Positions 36,859-45,183 of a DNA stretch of 64,000 bases are shown here, piece after piece; position 1 is the first letter of the stretch; every line of letters starts with the position of its first letter. Location: NCBI GenBank assembly GCA_903923905.1, contig CAIXZH010000116.1, positions 1 to 64,000 on the forward strand, written 5' to 3'. The position numbers and the translations under genes are program-made. The notes under the pieces are model-generated. The model worked only from the letters and a program-made list of their open reading frames with translations, was not told the origin of the DNA and ran no database searches. Source of the stretch: an uncultured Bacteroidia bacterium (lineage in GTDB: Bacteria; Bacteroidota; Bacteroidia; Bacteroidales; Prolixibacteraceae).

Positions 36859-37674
36859 TTGAATAAATATCAGGTGAAAAGACATATTTTATTTTGTATT
36901 ATTTTATCCATGGCCGCATGCAGTTACGCACGGGATGGGATGAAATCGCTCTTAAACGGGAAAGATCTTAAAGGTTTTAACGTTTATATTGGGGCAAAAG
37001 AAAAAGGGGAAAAGCCTATTGGACTGAATGCCGATCCTTTAAAGATATTTACTGTTATTCCTCTAGGCGAAGAGAATGTATTACGTATTTCGGGAGAGGT
37101 GAATGGCTCAATTACAACCAGAAAAGCTTATAAAAACTATCATGTAAGGATGATCTTTAAGTGGGGTGAAAAGGTATACCGGCAAATGAATTCCGGACTT
37201 TTGTATCATAGTTTTGGACCCTTTGGCGAAGGATTGGATGTGTGGATGAGTTCTCATGAATTCCAGTTGTGCACCGGCAAGATGGGCGACTCTTATTGCA
37301 TGGGGAGGAGCTATTTCGAAATTCCGGTTGTTAAGGGTAGCGATGGAAAATCTTTTACATGGTCTCCAATCGGTAAGATGACACAATTTGGGGATGGCAA
37401 GGCAGCTAAAAACGGATCAAAATGTTGTGACTACGAGAAGCCTCAGGGAGAATGGAATGTAATTGATTTATATTGCTTCGGCAGGACAGCTGTTCATGCC
37501 GTCAATGGCAAGGTAGTCCTGATAAATTATAACTCTGGAAAAATAGTCAAAGGTAAAGTAGTTCCTCTTACGAGAGGTAACATTCAGATTCAGTCAGAAG
37601 GGGGTGAGCTCTTTGTAAAAAGCCTTGAAATAGAAAAAATTAAGGAAATTCCAAAAGGACTTCTCAGGCAATAA
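36859..37674 (+). CDS. Secreted DUF1080 (3-keto-disaccharide hydrolase-like) protein
   Basis: A 271-residue lipoprotein-like protein. After a signal with a possible lipobox (LSMAAC) comes the DUF1080 jellyroll: SLLNGKDLKGFNVYIG, VLRISGEVNGSITTRKAYKNYHVRMIFKWGE, MNSGLLYHSFGPFGEG, then GEWNVIDLYCFG and VNGKVVLINYN. Members act on sugars, some on 3-keto-glycosides made by Gfo/Idh enzymes; the Gfo/Idh gene at 24033 could be a functional partner but is distant. The ORF track start is a TTG at 36859, and a GTG at 36874 is equally possible. The gene begins immediately after the terminator of the HTH gene. Confidence 0.75.
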   Translation: MNKYQVKRHILFCIILSMAACSYARDGMKSLLNGKDLKGFNVYIGAKEKGEKPIGLNADPLKIFTVIPLGEENVLRISGEVNGSITTRKAYKNYHVRMIFKWGEKVYRQMNSGLLYHSFGPFGEGLDVWMSSHEFQLCTGKMGDSYCMGRSYFEIPVVKGSDGKSFTWSPIGKMTQFGDGKAAKNGSKCCDYEKPQGEWNVIDLYCFGRTAVHAVNGKVVLINYNSGKIVKGKVVPLTRGNIQIQSEGGELFVKSLEIEKIKEIPKGLLRQ

Positions 37675-37725
37675 CTCTACAAGTGAAATATTTGGCCGGG
37701 AAAAGCATTTATTTTTACAGTAATA

Positions 37726-37756
37726 TTTGGTGTGAATCAAAAAAGGTATATCTTTG
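37726..37756 (+). promoter_or_regulatory. Consensus Bacteroidota promoter of tRNA-Val
   Basis: TTTG (37726-37729), exactly 19 nt, then TATCTTTG (37749-37756) is a full match to TTTG-N19-TAnnTTTG. The mature tRNA begins 45 nt later. Confidence 0.75.
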
Positions 37757-37800
37757 CATCACTTTTAAAGAAGGTATTGCATATCTGACTTAAACGTAAA

Positions 37801-37875
37801 GGGAGCTTAGCTCAGTTGGTTCAGAGCATCTGCCTTACAAGCAGAGGGTCGATGGTTCGAACCCATCAGTTCCCA
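37801..37875 (+). tRNA. tRNA-Val (anticodon TAC)
   Basis: A complete cloverleaf can be drawn: acceptor GGGAGCT/AGTTCCC, D-loop AGCTCAGTTGGT, anticodon stem TCTGC/GCAGA with loop CTTACAA (anticodon TAC), and T-arm with GGTTCGAACC. The discriminator base is A. The CCA tail is not encoded. Confidence 0.97.
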
Positions 37876-37880
37876 CGGTG

Positions 37881-37920
37881 AAATCCAGATAGTTACGAAA
37901 GTAATTTATCTGGATTTTTT
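37881..37920 (+). terminator. Terminator of tRNA-Val
   Basis: AAATCCAGATA pairs with TATCTGGATTT, with a small inner stem (TTAC-gaaa-GTAA), followed by T residues, starting 6 nt after the tRNA. Confidence 0.75.
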
Positions 37921-37985
37921 GCTTTTGTTGCATATAATTTGCAATTAATTTGGGATCAATTGACATTTCAGGTGGAGTAAAAGAA

Positions 37986-38531
37986 TTACGCATAAATTTT
38001 AGTTAATCTGAAAAGGAAGAAATTGACATCTCTCACCCCTCGCTGAGTTGATCTAAAAGCTTTGATTTTTGCATTGAACGATTCGGCAGAAGCATTGGTG
38101 CTTCGGTTGTTAAAGTAGTTTAGTATTTTGTCATAATGCGCATACATTGTGGCAGAGATGGTATTAAATGATTTAAATTCAGAGTCTGTCACCTTGTTAA
38201 ACCAAAGTGCCAGCTTACCAATCGCCACATTTTTAGGATGCTTTTTGTTGTAAATACTTCTGAGACTATGTACCAGGTAGAAAGCCTGTTTGATGTCAGG
38301 ATATAATTTGAACAGGATCTTCGACCTTTTCTTCTGACTTAACGTCCAGTTATTAGGCGATTTAAAAAGCAGATACCTGCTTCTGAACAGAAGTTGTTTT
38401 TTGGTTTCCCCATTTTTGAGGATCTTCGGTTCATATTTCCTGTTGTCAGCTTTGCAGTTTTCTATCTCATTGGTTTCTTCATCGATAGCTTCCCACCGAT
38501 GTGCAATTCTAATCCCATTTGCCGGTATAAT
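37986..38531 (-). pseudogene. C-terminal remnant of an ISL3-like transposase
   Basis: The minus-strand frame is open from a TGA at 38532-38534 to the stop at 37986, giving about 181 residues without a proper start. The ORF track shows only the last 80 from a GTG. The reading includes RWEAID, RSRYLLFKSPNNWT, YPDIKQAFYLVHSLRSIY and NRSTNASAESFNAKIKAFRSTQRGV, which is the end of the DDE domain of ISL3/ISAon1-type transposases. The N-terminal half is missing, so the element cannot move on its own. It lies 66 bp past the tRNA-Val terminator. Confidence 0.85.
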
Positions 38532-38536
38532 TCATT

Positions 38537-38573
38537 ACAATGCATTTATTTGATATGTAAATAAATGCATTGT
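38537..38573. repeat. Perfect 15-bp inverted repeat
   Basis: ACAATGCATTTATTT and its exact complement are separated by 7 nt (gatatgt). It lies just beyond the broken end of the transposase remnant. It may be a leftover element end or a strong hairpin. Confidence 0.6.
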
Positions 38574-38708
38574 TTGTAAAATATACATGTGAACTATATA
38601 ATTAATTTATTTAATTGTATAACTAATTTACATCCATGACAACTGATCTTTGCTAAATGAATTGGACTTTCAACTCCATAGGTTTTAAATGATCTGAAAT
38701 TAATTGCC

Positions 38709-39182
38709 ATGAAAACGATATTTATACTATTTTTTGGAACGATATTTATGTTTGTGTTAGGAAATTTTAATATATGCAACGCTCAGAATATTGCAATCGG
38801 ACATATAACCGCTGAGGTAATTGAGTCATTAAGTGCATCCTTGCAGGCGACTACGAGTCTGCCAATGGAATCAACCAATGCAAATAATTCACTATCATCA
38901 GGACGAGCTGCAGTTACTTCGCCGACACTTAATCTTGGAACGATGCAGATCAACTCGGGAAGTAATGCTACAGTCAATGTGCTTCTTAAGTCGGCAACTC
39001 TCTCCGATTCCCTGGGGAATGATTTTACTTTAGACCCAAGTTTTAATAACAATTCGACTACTTCAGTCACGCAATCCAATGGATCCCAGAATATTAAGCT
39101 TAGCGGAATAGCAAATTTGAACTTCGCACAGGCTTCAGGTCTATACCAGGGTTCCTACACGGTAGTCTTTGCCTACAATTAA
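38709..39182 (+). CDS. Secreted DUF4402-like protein
   Basis: A 157-residue secreted protein with a signal peptide ending near ICNAQ. The mature part begins GHITAEVIESLSA, continues with LNLGTMQINSGSNATVNVLL and ends with YQGSYTVVFAYN, the pattern of the DUF4402 beta-sandwich family found as small surface or pilus-like proteins. The middle is serine-, threonine- and asparagine-rich. It lies between the transposase remnant and a small membrane protein. Confidence 0.7.
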   Translation: MKTIFILFFGTIFMFVLGNFNICNAQNIAIGHITAEVIESLSASLQATTSLPMESTNANNSLSSGRAAVTSPTLNLGTMQINSGSNATVNVLLKSATLSDSLGNDFTLDPSFNNNSTTSVTQSNGSQNIKLSGIANLNFAQASGLYQGSYTVVFAYN

Positions 39183-39321
39183 ATTTACAATATATTCAAT
39201 ATTTTTTTGAATTTCATAAAACCTTTAACGCTGAAACTATAATTATGAAATCAAAGAGAGATCACCCTATAATTTCACCAACGAAATTAGAAAAATAATT
39301 GTGTTTGACCAGCGGATCTTT

Positions 39322-39522
39322 CTACGGCCTCCTATTTGCCTCTTTCCATAACCCAATGCACAATATGGCTGTAACAACAAATCCACCTAGGCTTACCATT
39401 AATGGTAATTGAAAATTGCCTACAACGATCCCAATATGGAAAATCAGACGCAACAGATGGAGAAGTGCTATTATTCCAAATATCACGGATACGGTTTTTG
39501 TAAATGGTTTCATGAGTTTCAT
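39322..39522 (-). CDS. Small two-helix membrane protein
   Basis: A 66-residue protein with two hydrophobic helices (VSVIFGIIALLHLLRLIFHIGIVVG and PLMVSLGGFVVTAILCIGLW) and a basic tail (KEANRRP). The overlapping ORF at 39332-39535 in another frame is polar and is taken as the shadow. Function is unknown. Confidence 0.6.
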   Translation of the reverse strand: MKLMKPFTKTVSVIFGIIALLHLLRLIFHIGIVVGNFQLPLMVSLGGFVVTAILCIGLWKEANRRP

Positions 39523-39628
39523 TATTAATTCTCAATCAAATATAGCAAAAAAATAAGTAAACACACCTGAATTAACCAAAAAAATCAAGCTTTTGCACCC
39601 AAAATGGTAATCCTTAATTGTATCAAAT

Positions 39629-39712
39629 TGAAAAGGACGGAACCGGGCGGCTCCATCCTTTTACTAAAACTAACTAACCAAACTAACTAAACCTAAACTT
39701 ATGAAAAAAAAT
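39629..39712 (-). ncRNA. Candidate small RNA, about 84 nt
   Basis: On the minus strand a consensus promoter (39719-39750) is followed by a T-rich, unstructured segment with repeated TTAGTTAGTTT-like words. A hairpin then forms from AAAAGGATGGA and TCCGTCCTTTT (one U-G pair, loop GCCGCCCGGT). On the plus strand the same hairpin has an A-C mismatch, which supports the minus orientation. No ORF of note lies inside. The start is estimated from the -7 element, and the end from the hairpin. Confidence 0.5.
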
Positions 39713-39718
39713 GTAGTG

Positions 39719-39750
39719 CAAATATAGGGGCGTGTTAAGTTCTATCCAAA
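39719..39750 (-). promoter_or_regulatory. Promoter of the small RNA candidate
   Basis: On the minus strand TTTG (plus strand 39747-39750), 20 nt, then TATATTTG (39719-39726) matches the Bacteroidota consensus. Confidence 0.6.
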
Positions 39751-39858
39751 TTATAAAGGTTAACGAATTGTGAAAGATTGAAACAAGTGTATAACCTTTT
39801 CTTAATAAACAATTTTTTGAATCCTGGCATTTGCCGCCGGGATTCAATCGCAATCCGT

Positions 39859-42474
39859 TTATTCTCTTTTCCTGACCTCCATAAGCTCCTCGTTGGCCTT
39901 CTTGAGTTCAATTTCCAACGTTTTGGATAATGTGATATTCGTGAAGGTCATCACCAAACCGTCAATGCGGTCATCAAGAGTCCTGTAAGGCATAATCCTG
40001 ACATTGAACCACCTGTTGTCGTTGGTTGAAATAGCCGTTTCGATTGAGCTAAGTGATTTGAGCACCTGCCGGGCATGGATTGCAATTTCGGGATAATTTA
40101 AATCACTCACCAGATCAGTAAATGGCCGTCCAATATCTGTTGTCCGCAGTTTAAATATGGAAGTAACCTGGTCGGTATACCGGCGGATATTTAACTCCTT
40201 GTCGATGAAAAGCGTGGCAATTTCAGTACTGTTGAGGAGGTTTTTCATGTCATCGTTAGCCCTGCCATAATCAGCGATCTTGCTTTGCAATTCAATATTT
40301 ACAGTTTGAAGCTCTTCATTCAGGCTCTGCATCTCCTCTTTGGATGTGGTAAGTTCTTCATTAGTAGATTGCAATTCTTCATTAGTCGACTGTAACTCCT
40401 CGTTGGTTGATTTGAGCTCTTCCTGTGAGGTTTGCATCTCCTCCCTGAGGCTTTGGATGTCTTCCTGACTATGTTGCAGTTCATTCTCCAATTCCTTTTG
40501 CCTTGCAGACGCAATTCTTTTCCCGGATTTGGGGTGTCCACTATCAGGGTCAACGACAACCGGAATATCTGAAAATACGATGAGAACCATTCCTCTCAGA
40601 GTTTCAGGACCCTCCATACATTGTACAGTTATGTCTGCAAATTGCGTTGCCCCATTTGTTCCAATCTTTACATTATGGAGCTGCAATGGTTCATAACTGA
40701 GCAAAGCCTTTAGAAAGATCCCGGGAAGAAGGTCACTCAAACCCTCACGGGCCATTGCAAAAATGTTCCAGTTTGCTTTTCCGGCAGCCGGCTCCAGGTA
40801 TTTCCCAATTCGTCCTGTAATGTAGAGGATATCTCCTTTGCTGCTGGTAAGCACGCTGGAGGGAGCAAAGCGTTGAAGCAGAATTTGTTCTGTAAGCGAT
40901 TGAAGATTCTCATTAACTTTTAAAATTCTCTTGTGTTCAACATTTGTCTTTTTGAGGCTGTAAAATGAACTTGGAAAATCCACCAAATCAGGAAAAACAG
41001 AAGACATTGTCCTTTTATAAATTTTAAGCTTGTTGTCTACCTCGACAAACACATTTTTATCGTTGCCAATTGACTCTGCCGTTCCCAATACCATAACTCC
41101 TCCGGGGTTAAGACTGTAGTGAAAGAGGGATATTAGTTTTTTCTGGAGGTCAGATTCCATGTAAATCAGTACATTGCGGCATGTCAGAATGTCGAGCTTG
41201 GTAAATGGGGGGTCTTTGATCATATTCTGGGGAGCAAAGATGACCATCTCGCGAATAAGTGTATTGATCTGGTATCCACTTGGGATAACATTAAAAAAGC
41301 GACTTAACCGATCGTGAGATATATCAGCCACAATATTGGGAGGGAAAATACCTTTTCTTGCGATTTCAACAGCATCACTATCCAGATCGGTAGCGAAAAT
41401 CTGTATTGAAAGCGATTTGTGCTGTTTGACCTTCTCCATAGCCTCTTTGAAGGCGATCGCCAAAGTATAGGCTTCTTCACCTGTTGAACAACCGGTTACC
41501 CAGGCCCGGAACACATAACCGTTTGGAGCTTCTTCGATCAAAGCTGGAAAAACGTTCTCAATGAGTTTTTCCCAAACTTCAGGATCACGGAAAAAACTTG
41601 TCACCCCGATTAATATCTCTTTAAAAAGGATTTCGGTCTCTTTTGGATTCTCCTGTAAAAAGCGGACATAGTTGGATATCTTTTCTATTTGGTGAATCCC
41701 CTTGCGTCGTTCAATGCGTCGGAACAGGGTGCTTTTTTTATAGGAAGAGAAATCGTGACCGACCTGTTCCCGAAGCAGAATAATAATCTTATCGATATTG
41801 CTTTTGTTTTTATTATCTAATGGGGGTTCAGTTTTAGCTGTATCAAAATATTTTAATAATGCCATCAATCTTTCAGGCAACTGATCTGCGGGTGCCACAA
41901 CATCTGCAATTACAGCCTGTGAGGCACTACATGGCATTCCATCGAATTTTGCTGAGCCAGGTTCCTGAACCAATACAAGCCCGTTGTATTCTTTAATGGC
42001 TTTTACTCCAAGGGTGCCATCCGAACCCATACCTGAGAGGATAATGCCAATACTTTTCTCCTGCTGGTCTATGGCCAATGACCGCAAGAAAATATCAATA
42101 GGCAGACGCAGACCACGAGGTTCAACAGGATCAAATAAATAGAGCTCACCTTTGAGTATTGACATGCTTTTATTAGGAGGAATCACATAAACACAGTCAG
42201 GTTTAACTTTCATCTTATCAGTGGCCTGATTTACTTTCATGGATGTAATTCGTTGCAATAGCTCGGGCATAATGCCGATGTGGTTTGGATCAAGATGCTG
42301 AATAACCACGAAAGACATCCCATTCTTAACGGGCATATTTTGAAAGAATTGTTCCAATGCTTCGAGTCCTCCGGCAGAGGCGCCGATACCAACGATATAG
42401 GACTGTGATTTAGATTTTGGGCTGGCTTTTCCCTCATTTTCAGCATCGTCAGCTGAGGTTTTTAAGATATTCAT
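39859..42474 (-). CDS. CheB-CheR-PAS fusion protein
   Basis: An 871-residue cytoplasmic signalling protein. Residues about 25-205 are a CheB-type methylesterase domain (IVGIGASAGGLEAL with the catalytic serine, VIQHLDPNHIG, GMGSDGTLGVKAI) without a receiver domain. Residues about 225-490 are a CheR methyltransferase domain (FRRIERRKGI, AWVTGCSTGEEAYTLAIAF, LDILTCRNVLIYM). A long glutamate- and serine-rich coiled coil (about 650-730) with repeated EELQSTNEE words leads to a PAS domain (about 740-855). Such fusions often end in a histidine kinase; here the chain stops soon after the PAS domain. A PAS histidine kinase gene lies 169 bp upstream in the same direction and may act with it. Confidence 0.9.
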   Translation of the reverse strand: MNILKTSADDAENEGKASPKSKSQSYIVGIGASAGGLEALEQFFQNMPVKNGMSFVVIQHLDPNHIGIMPELLQRITSMKVNQATDKMKVKPDCVYVIPPNKSMSILKGELYLFDPVEPRGLRLPIDIFLRSLAIDQQEKSIGIILSGMGSDGTLGVKAIKEYNGLVLVQEPGSAKFDGMPCSASQAVIADVVAPADQLPERLMALLKYFDTAKTEPPLDNKNKSNIDKIIILLREQVGHDFSSYKKSTLFRRIERRKGIHQIEKISNYVRFLQENPKETEILFKEILIGVTSFFRDPEVWEKLIENVFPALIEEAPNGYVFRAWVTGCSTGEEAYTLAIAFKEAMEKVKQHKSLSIQIFATDLDSDAVEIARKGIFPPNIVADISHDRLSRFFNVIPSGYQINTLIREMVIFAPQNMIKDPPFTKLDILTCRNVLIYMESDLQKKLISLFHYSLNPGGVMVLGTAESIGNDKNVFVEVDNKLKIYKRTMSSVFPDLVDFPSSFYSLKKTNVEHKRILKVNENLQSLTEQILLQRFAPSSVLTSSKGDILYITGRIGKYLEPAAGKANWNIFAMAREGLSDLLPGIFLKALLSYEPLQLHNVKIGTNGATQFADITVQCMEGPETLRGMVLIVFSDIPVVVDPDSGHPKSGKRIASARQKELENELQHSQEDIQSLREEMQTSQEELKSTNEELQSTNEELQSTNEELTTSKEEMQSLNEELQTVNIELQSKIADYGRANDDMKNLLNSTEIATLFIDKELNIRRYTDQVTSIFKLRTTDIGRPFTDLVSDLNYPEIAIHARQVLKSLSSIETAISTNDNRWFNVRIMPYRTLDDRIDGLVMTFTNITLSKTLEIELKKANEELMEVRKRE

Positions 42475-42541
42475 GAGAATAGGTATGAATGAACTGGTTT
42501 AGAGCCTTAATTTCGATAAACTAAGTTCAAGATTGAACGAT

Positions 42542-42558
42542 TATCTTTCCGAAAGATA
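42542..42558. promoter_or_regulatory. Palindrome overlapping a possible cheB-cheR promoter
   Basis: TATCTTTC-c-GAAAGATA is a perfect 8+1+8 inverted repeat. Read on the minus strand, its left arm (TATCTTTC) resembles a -7 element with a TTG 21 nt upstream. A factor binding here could block transcription of the CheB-CheR-PAS gene. Confidence 0.3.
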
Positions 42559-42643
42559 CGCAAAAATCAATTGTTTTGGCAATTTAGTCCATGATTTTCT
42601 AATAAACTCTTGGGGAAGCAACGAGAAGGAAAAAAAGAATCGA

Positions 42644-44014
42644 TTACATTTCCCGGGATGGCAGGGTGAAACTGAAAGTGCTCCCTTTCCCTTCTTGGCT
42701 TTCCACTTTTAATTGACCGCCATGTTTTTCGATTAAATCCTTGCAAATAATCAGACCTAGTCCGGTACTTAGCTCTCCGTCGGTCCCCTTACGACCGGTT
42801 TTGGCATCGAGCGAGAAAAGATGATCGATTATTGTGTTGTTCATGCCAATTCCGGTATCTTTTACTGAAAATTCAAGGTTATTATCGGGCAATGATATTG
42901 CGGAAATAGTAATATGACCACAATGTGAAGTAAATTTTACAGCATTGAATACCAGATTGCGAAAAACAGACTCCAACATATTTTTGTCTGCATAGACGAC
43001 CAAATTTTCAGGAATCTCAAAATCGATTACTATATTTTTTAATTTGGCGGCTTCCAATACTAAAACCAGGCTTTCCTTAAGTCCGGGAATTAAATAGTAA
43101 GACCTGGGCTCAAAGGAAATTAAGCCCCTTTCCAATTGAGCCCATTCCAGCAGATTTCCCAATAAATGATTGAGGTTTGTAGCGGAGTTTAGCATCATTA
43201 AGGCAATTTTCTGGATCTCCTCAAGGGTCATTCCAAATAATCCCTCAGCCAACAACTCAGACAATCCCAAGAATCCGTTTAAAGGGCTACGCAGATCGTG
43301 GGCTATGATCGAAAAGAACTTGTTTTTCTCGGCATTAACCCGTTGAAGTTCAATGTTTGTATTGTTTATCTCCTCTTCAATCTGTTTGCGAATGGTGATG
43401 TCAGTCGCCGTGATCAGGCATTGATCACAATTTTCGGTTACGATACCTGTAAGAAATAAGTTTATTGGCAAATTAGATCCGGTTGAACCTAACAAGATTT
43501 CACACGAGGCTTTGCATTTTGTTGAAAACAGTGTTTCGATAAAGAAATTAAATTCTGGTTTGGAATCATCAACTACAAAAAATCCAAATCGGCTGTTTAT
43601 TAAATTGATTCGTTCCTTTCCAAGTAGTTGTGATCCAACTAGATTAAGGTCTAGAATATTGCCTTCGCGGGAAAGTGTGAAATATCCTGATGGCGAAAAA
43701 TCGTACAGCTCGATATATTTTTCGGCAGATCTTTGTGATTGCTCTTTGGCCCTCTCAAGTTCTTTATTTTGCATCTCCAGTTCTATCTGGTGGACTTCCA
43801 GCTCATAAATGAGCTTTTGTGAGTCAACATCAGCCAGATTGGTTGGCTGATGCATGTTAGGCAACTTATGGGATAAAGCAATAGCCTCATTTTCTTCCAG
43901 AATCTCTTCAGCTTTTTGTCGAAGTGAAGTCTTGTTTGAAGAGGGAACAGAATTGATGTCAGTTATTTCCTTTTCATCCGGCGGCTCTTTTGATTTGTAT
44001 TTTGAATTATGCAT
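42644..44014 (-). CDS. Soluble PAS-domain sensor histidine kinase
   Basis: A 456-residue kinase without membrane segments. An N-terminal charged region with a helix (LIYELEVHQIELEMQNKELERAKEQ) precedes a PAS domain at about residues 95-210 (YDFSPSGYFTLSREGNILDLN). The dimerisation domain contains the H-box FFSIIAHDLRSPLNGFLGLSELL, followed by the ATPase domain with NLVFNAVKFT, VKDTGIGM and STGLGLIICKDLIEKHGG. No receiver domain or response-regulator gene is next to it. It precedes the CheB-CheR-PAS gene. Confidence 0.92.
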   Translation of the reverse strand: MHNSKYKSKEPPDEKEITDINSVPSSNKTSLRQKAEEILEENEAIALSHKLPNMHQPTNLADVDSQKLIYELEVHQIELEMQNKELERAKEQSQRSAEKYIELYDFSPSGYFTLSREGNILDLNLVGSQLLGKERINLINSRFGFFVVDDSKPEFNFFIETLFSTKCKASCEILLGSTGSNLPINLFLTGIVTENCDQCLITATDITIRKQIEEEINNTNIELQRVNAEKNKFFSIIAHDLRSPLNGFLGLSELLAEGLFGMTLEEIQKIALMMLNSATNLNHLLGNLLEWAQLERGLISFEPRSYYLIPGLKESLVLVLEAAKLKNIVIDFEIPENLVVYADKNMLESVFRNLVFNAVKFTSHCGHITISAISLPDNNLEFSVKDTGIGMNNTIIDHLFSLDAKTGRKGTDGELSTGLGLIICKDLIEKHGGQLKVESQEGKGSTFSFTLPSREM

Positions 44015-44095
44015 CAGTAAAGGTATTTGGGCAATGAGATGCTTTAAAGGTAATTATGTCTAAAATACAAAAAAAAAAGATCATTTGCAAACAAT

Positions 44096-44800
44096 TTATT
44101 CCTTTTCGAAAAGCATTTTTCCTGCACCGCAAATCGGACAAGTCCAGTCGTCCGGCAAATCGAGAAATGAAGTTCCGGGGGCTATTCCGGAAATTGGATC
44201 CCCTTTTTCCTCTTCATATTCGTAATGACATAATTGGCATTGCCAAACATCCAGTTGTCTCTTCTGGTCTGAGATGATCGCTTCCAGATTTGTCTTTTCG
44301 ATATAGGTTGGGGCATTTTTCGGAGAGTATCCCTTTAAAACTTCCCGATAATAATTATAGGTTAACGACTTAATCTTCTCTTCAATCGATCCGTTATCAA
44401 TGACTTCGCCAATGAAGATCACATGTGTGCCAACTTCATACGACTGGGTGACTTTGCATTCAAACCAGGCTACAGATGAATCTGTAACGATTGGACTTCC
44501 TGTTTTCCCGGTGAAATAATTAACGCCATCGAATTTATCGAAATCACGGCCACTCTTATATCCAAAGTTGCCAATCAAAGCCGGACTAGCTTTCTCACTT
44601 AAAACTGAAAATCCGAAAACGCCACTTTCCTTGATTAAGTTGGTTGTGTAATTATCTTTGTTACAGCTGATTGCAAATTGTGGAGGGGTGGCGGTTACCT
44701 GGAAAAGGGTATTGGCAATATATCCCCCTTTTTTATTGCCCGATTGGGTTGTTACTATATATAACCCATAACTGATCTTAAAGTAAGTTTCAAAGTTCAT
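44096..44800 (-). CDS. Flavin reductase-like protein fused to rubredoxin
   Basis: A 234-residue cytoplasmic redox protein. Residues 1-165 are an FMN-binding flavin reductase/flavoredoxin domain ([37 protein letters not shown]). Residues about 180-234 are a rubredoxin with two cysteine pairs ([10 protein letters not shown] and [10 protein letters not shown]) for one Fe(SCys)4 centre. This order is known as high-molecular-weight rubredoxin in anaerobes, where it passes electrons to oxygen- or NO-reducing flavoproteins. No such partner gene is in the window. Confidence 0.9.
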   Translation of the reverse strand: MNFETYFKISYGLYIVTTQSGNKKGGYIANTLFQVTATPPQFAISCNKDNYTTNLIKESGVFGFSVLSEKASPALIGNFGYKSGRDFDKFDGVNYFTGKTGSPIVTDSSVAWFECKVTQSYEVGTHVIFIGEVIDNGSIEEKIKSLTYNYYREVLKGYSPKNAPTYIEKTNLEAIISDQKRQLDVWQCQLCHYEYEEEKGDPISGIAPGTSFLDLPDDWTCPICGAGKMLFEKE

Positions 44801-45183
44801 TTTTTGGAATGTTGGTAAGTATCATGATGTAAAAATATTCAATTTTTTGAACAAAATATTATTTGTATACGTTCTAAATAAATAATATAAGAAGAAACTT
44901 TTTTATTAGTTTCTAAACCTTTAAACTGACTGATTTTAGTCCAGGTCAACCAAACGAAAGAAAGGAGGGGAGATGAGAACAATTGCGTGGTTAAATGAGG
45001 GAGTACAGTTCTGTCCTATAAGTCAGATGCCATAGGGTCTATGTTGATGGAGTAATGTTATTTCCTTTAATAAATATCGGATTATATGCAATTCTTTAGT
45101 CACGGATACTCCCTGACCCTATCGGCTGTTTTATTAAAGTTTCATTTTTCAGATTTGTTATTTACATATATTATCCCCTCATT
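44801..45183. other. Intergenic region with crossing inverted repeats
   Basis: These 383 bp between divergent genes contain no ORF of note. AGGGAGTA (44998-45005) pairs with TACTCCCT (45107-45114), and ATAGGGTC (45032-45039) pairs with GACCCTAT (45115-45122), an interleaved arrangement. Whether it has a function is unknown. Confidence 0.3.

Larger units (their letters stand above)
39523..39858. other. Intergenic region containing a small RNA candidate
   Basis: These 336 bp hold no protein gene beyond an 8-codon plus-strand ORF (39701, MKKNVVQI). The main content is the promoter, transcript and hairpin of the small RNA candidate listed next. Confidence 0.5.

Noticed and set aside
37801-38573. 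Integrative island using tRNA-Val as attachment site
   Set aside because: No integrase gene and no repeat of the tRNA 3' end was found downstream.
39332-39535. ORF of 67 residues overlapping the small membrane protein
   Set aside because: It is polar and low in plausible structure, whereas the alternative frame gives two clean membrane helices.
39701-39727. Eight-codon plus-strand ORF (MKKNVVQI) as the start of a lost outer-membrane gene
   Set aside because: Nothing resembling such a gene follows, and the minus-strand promoter and hairpin explain the region better.
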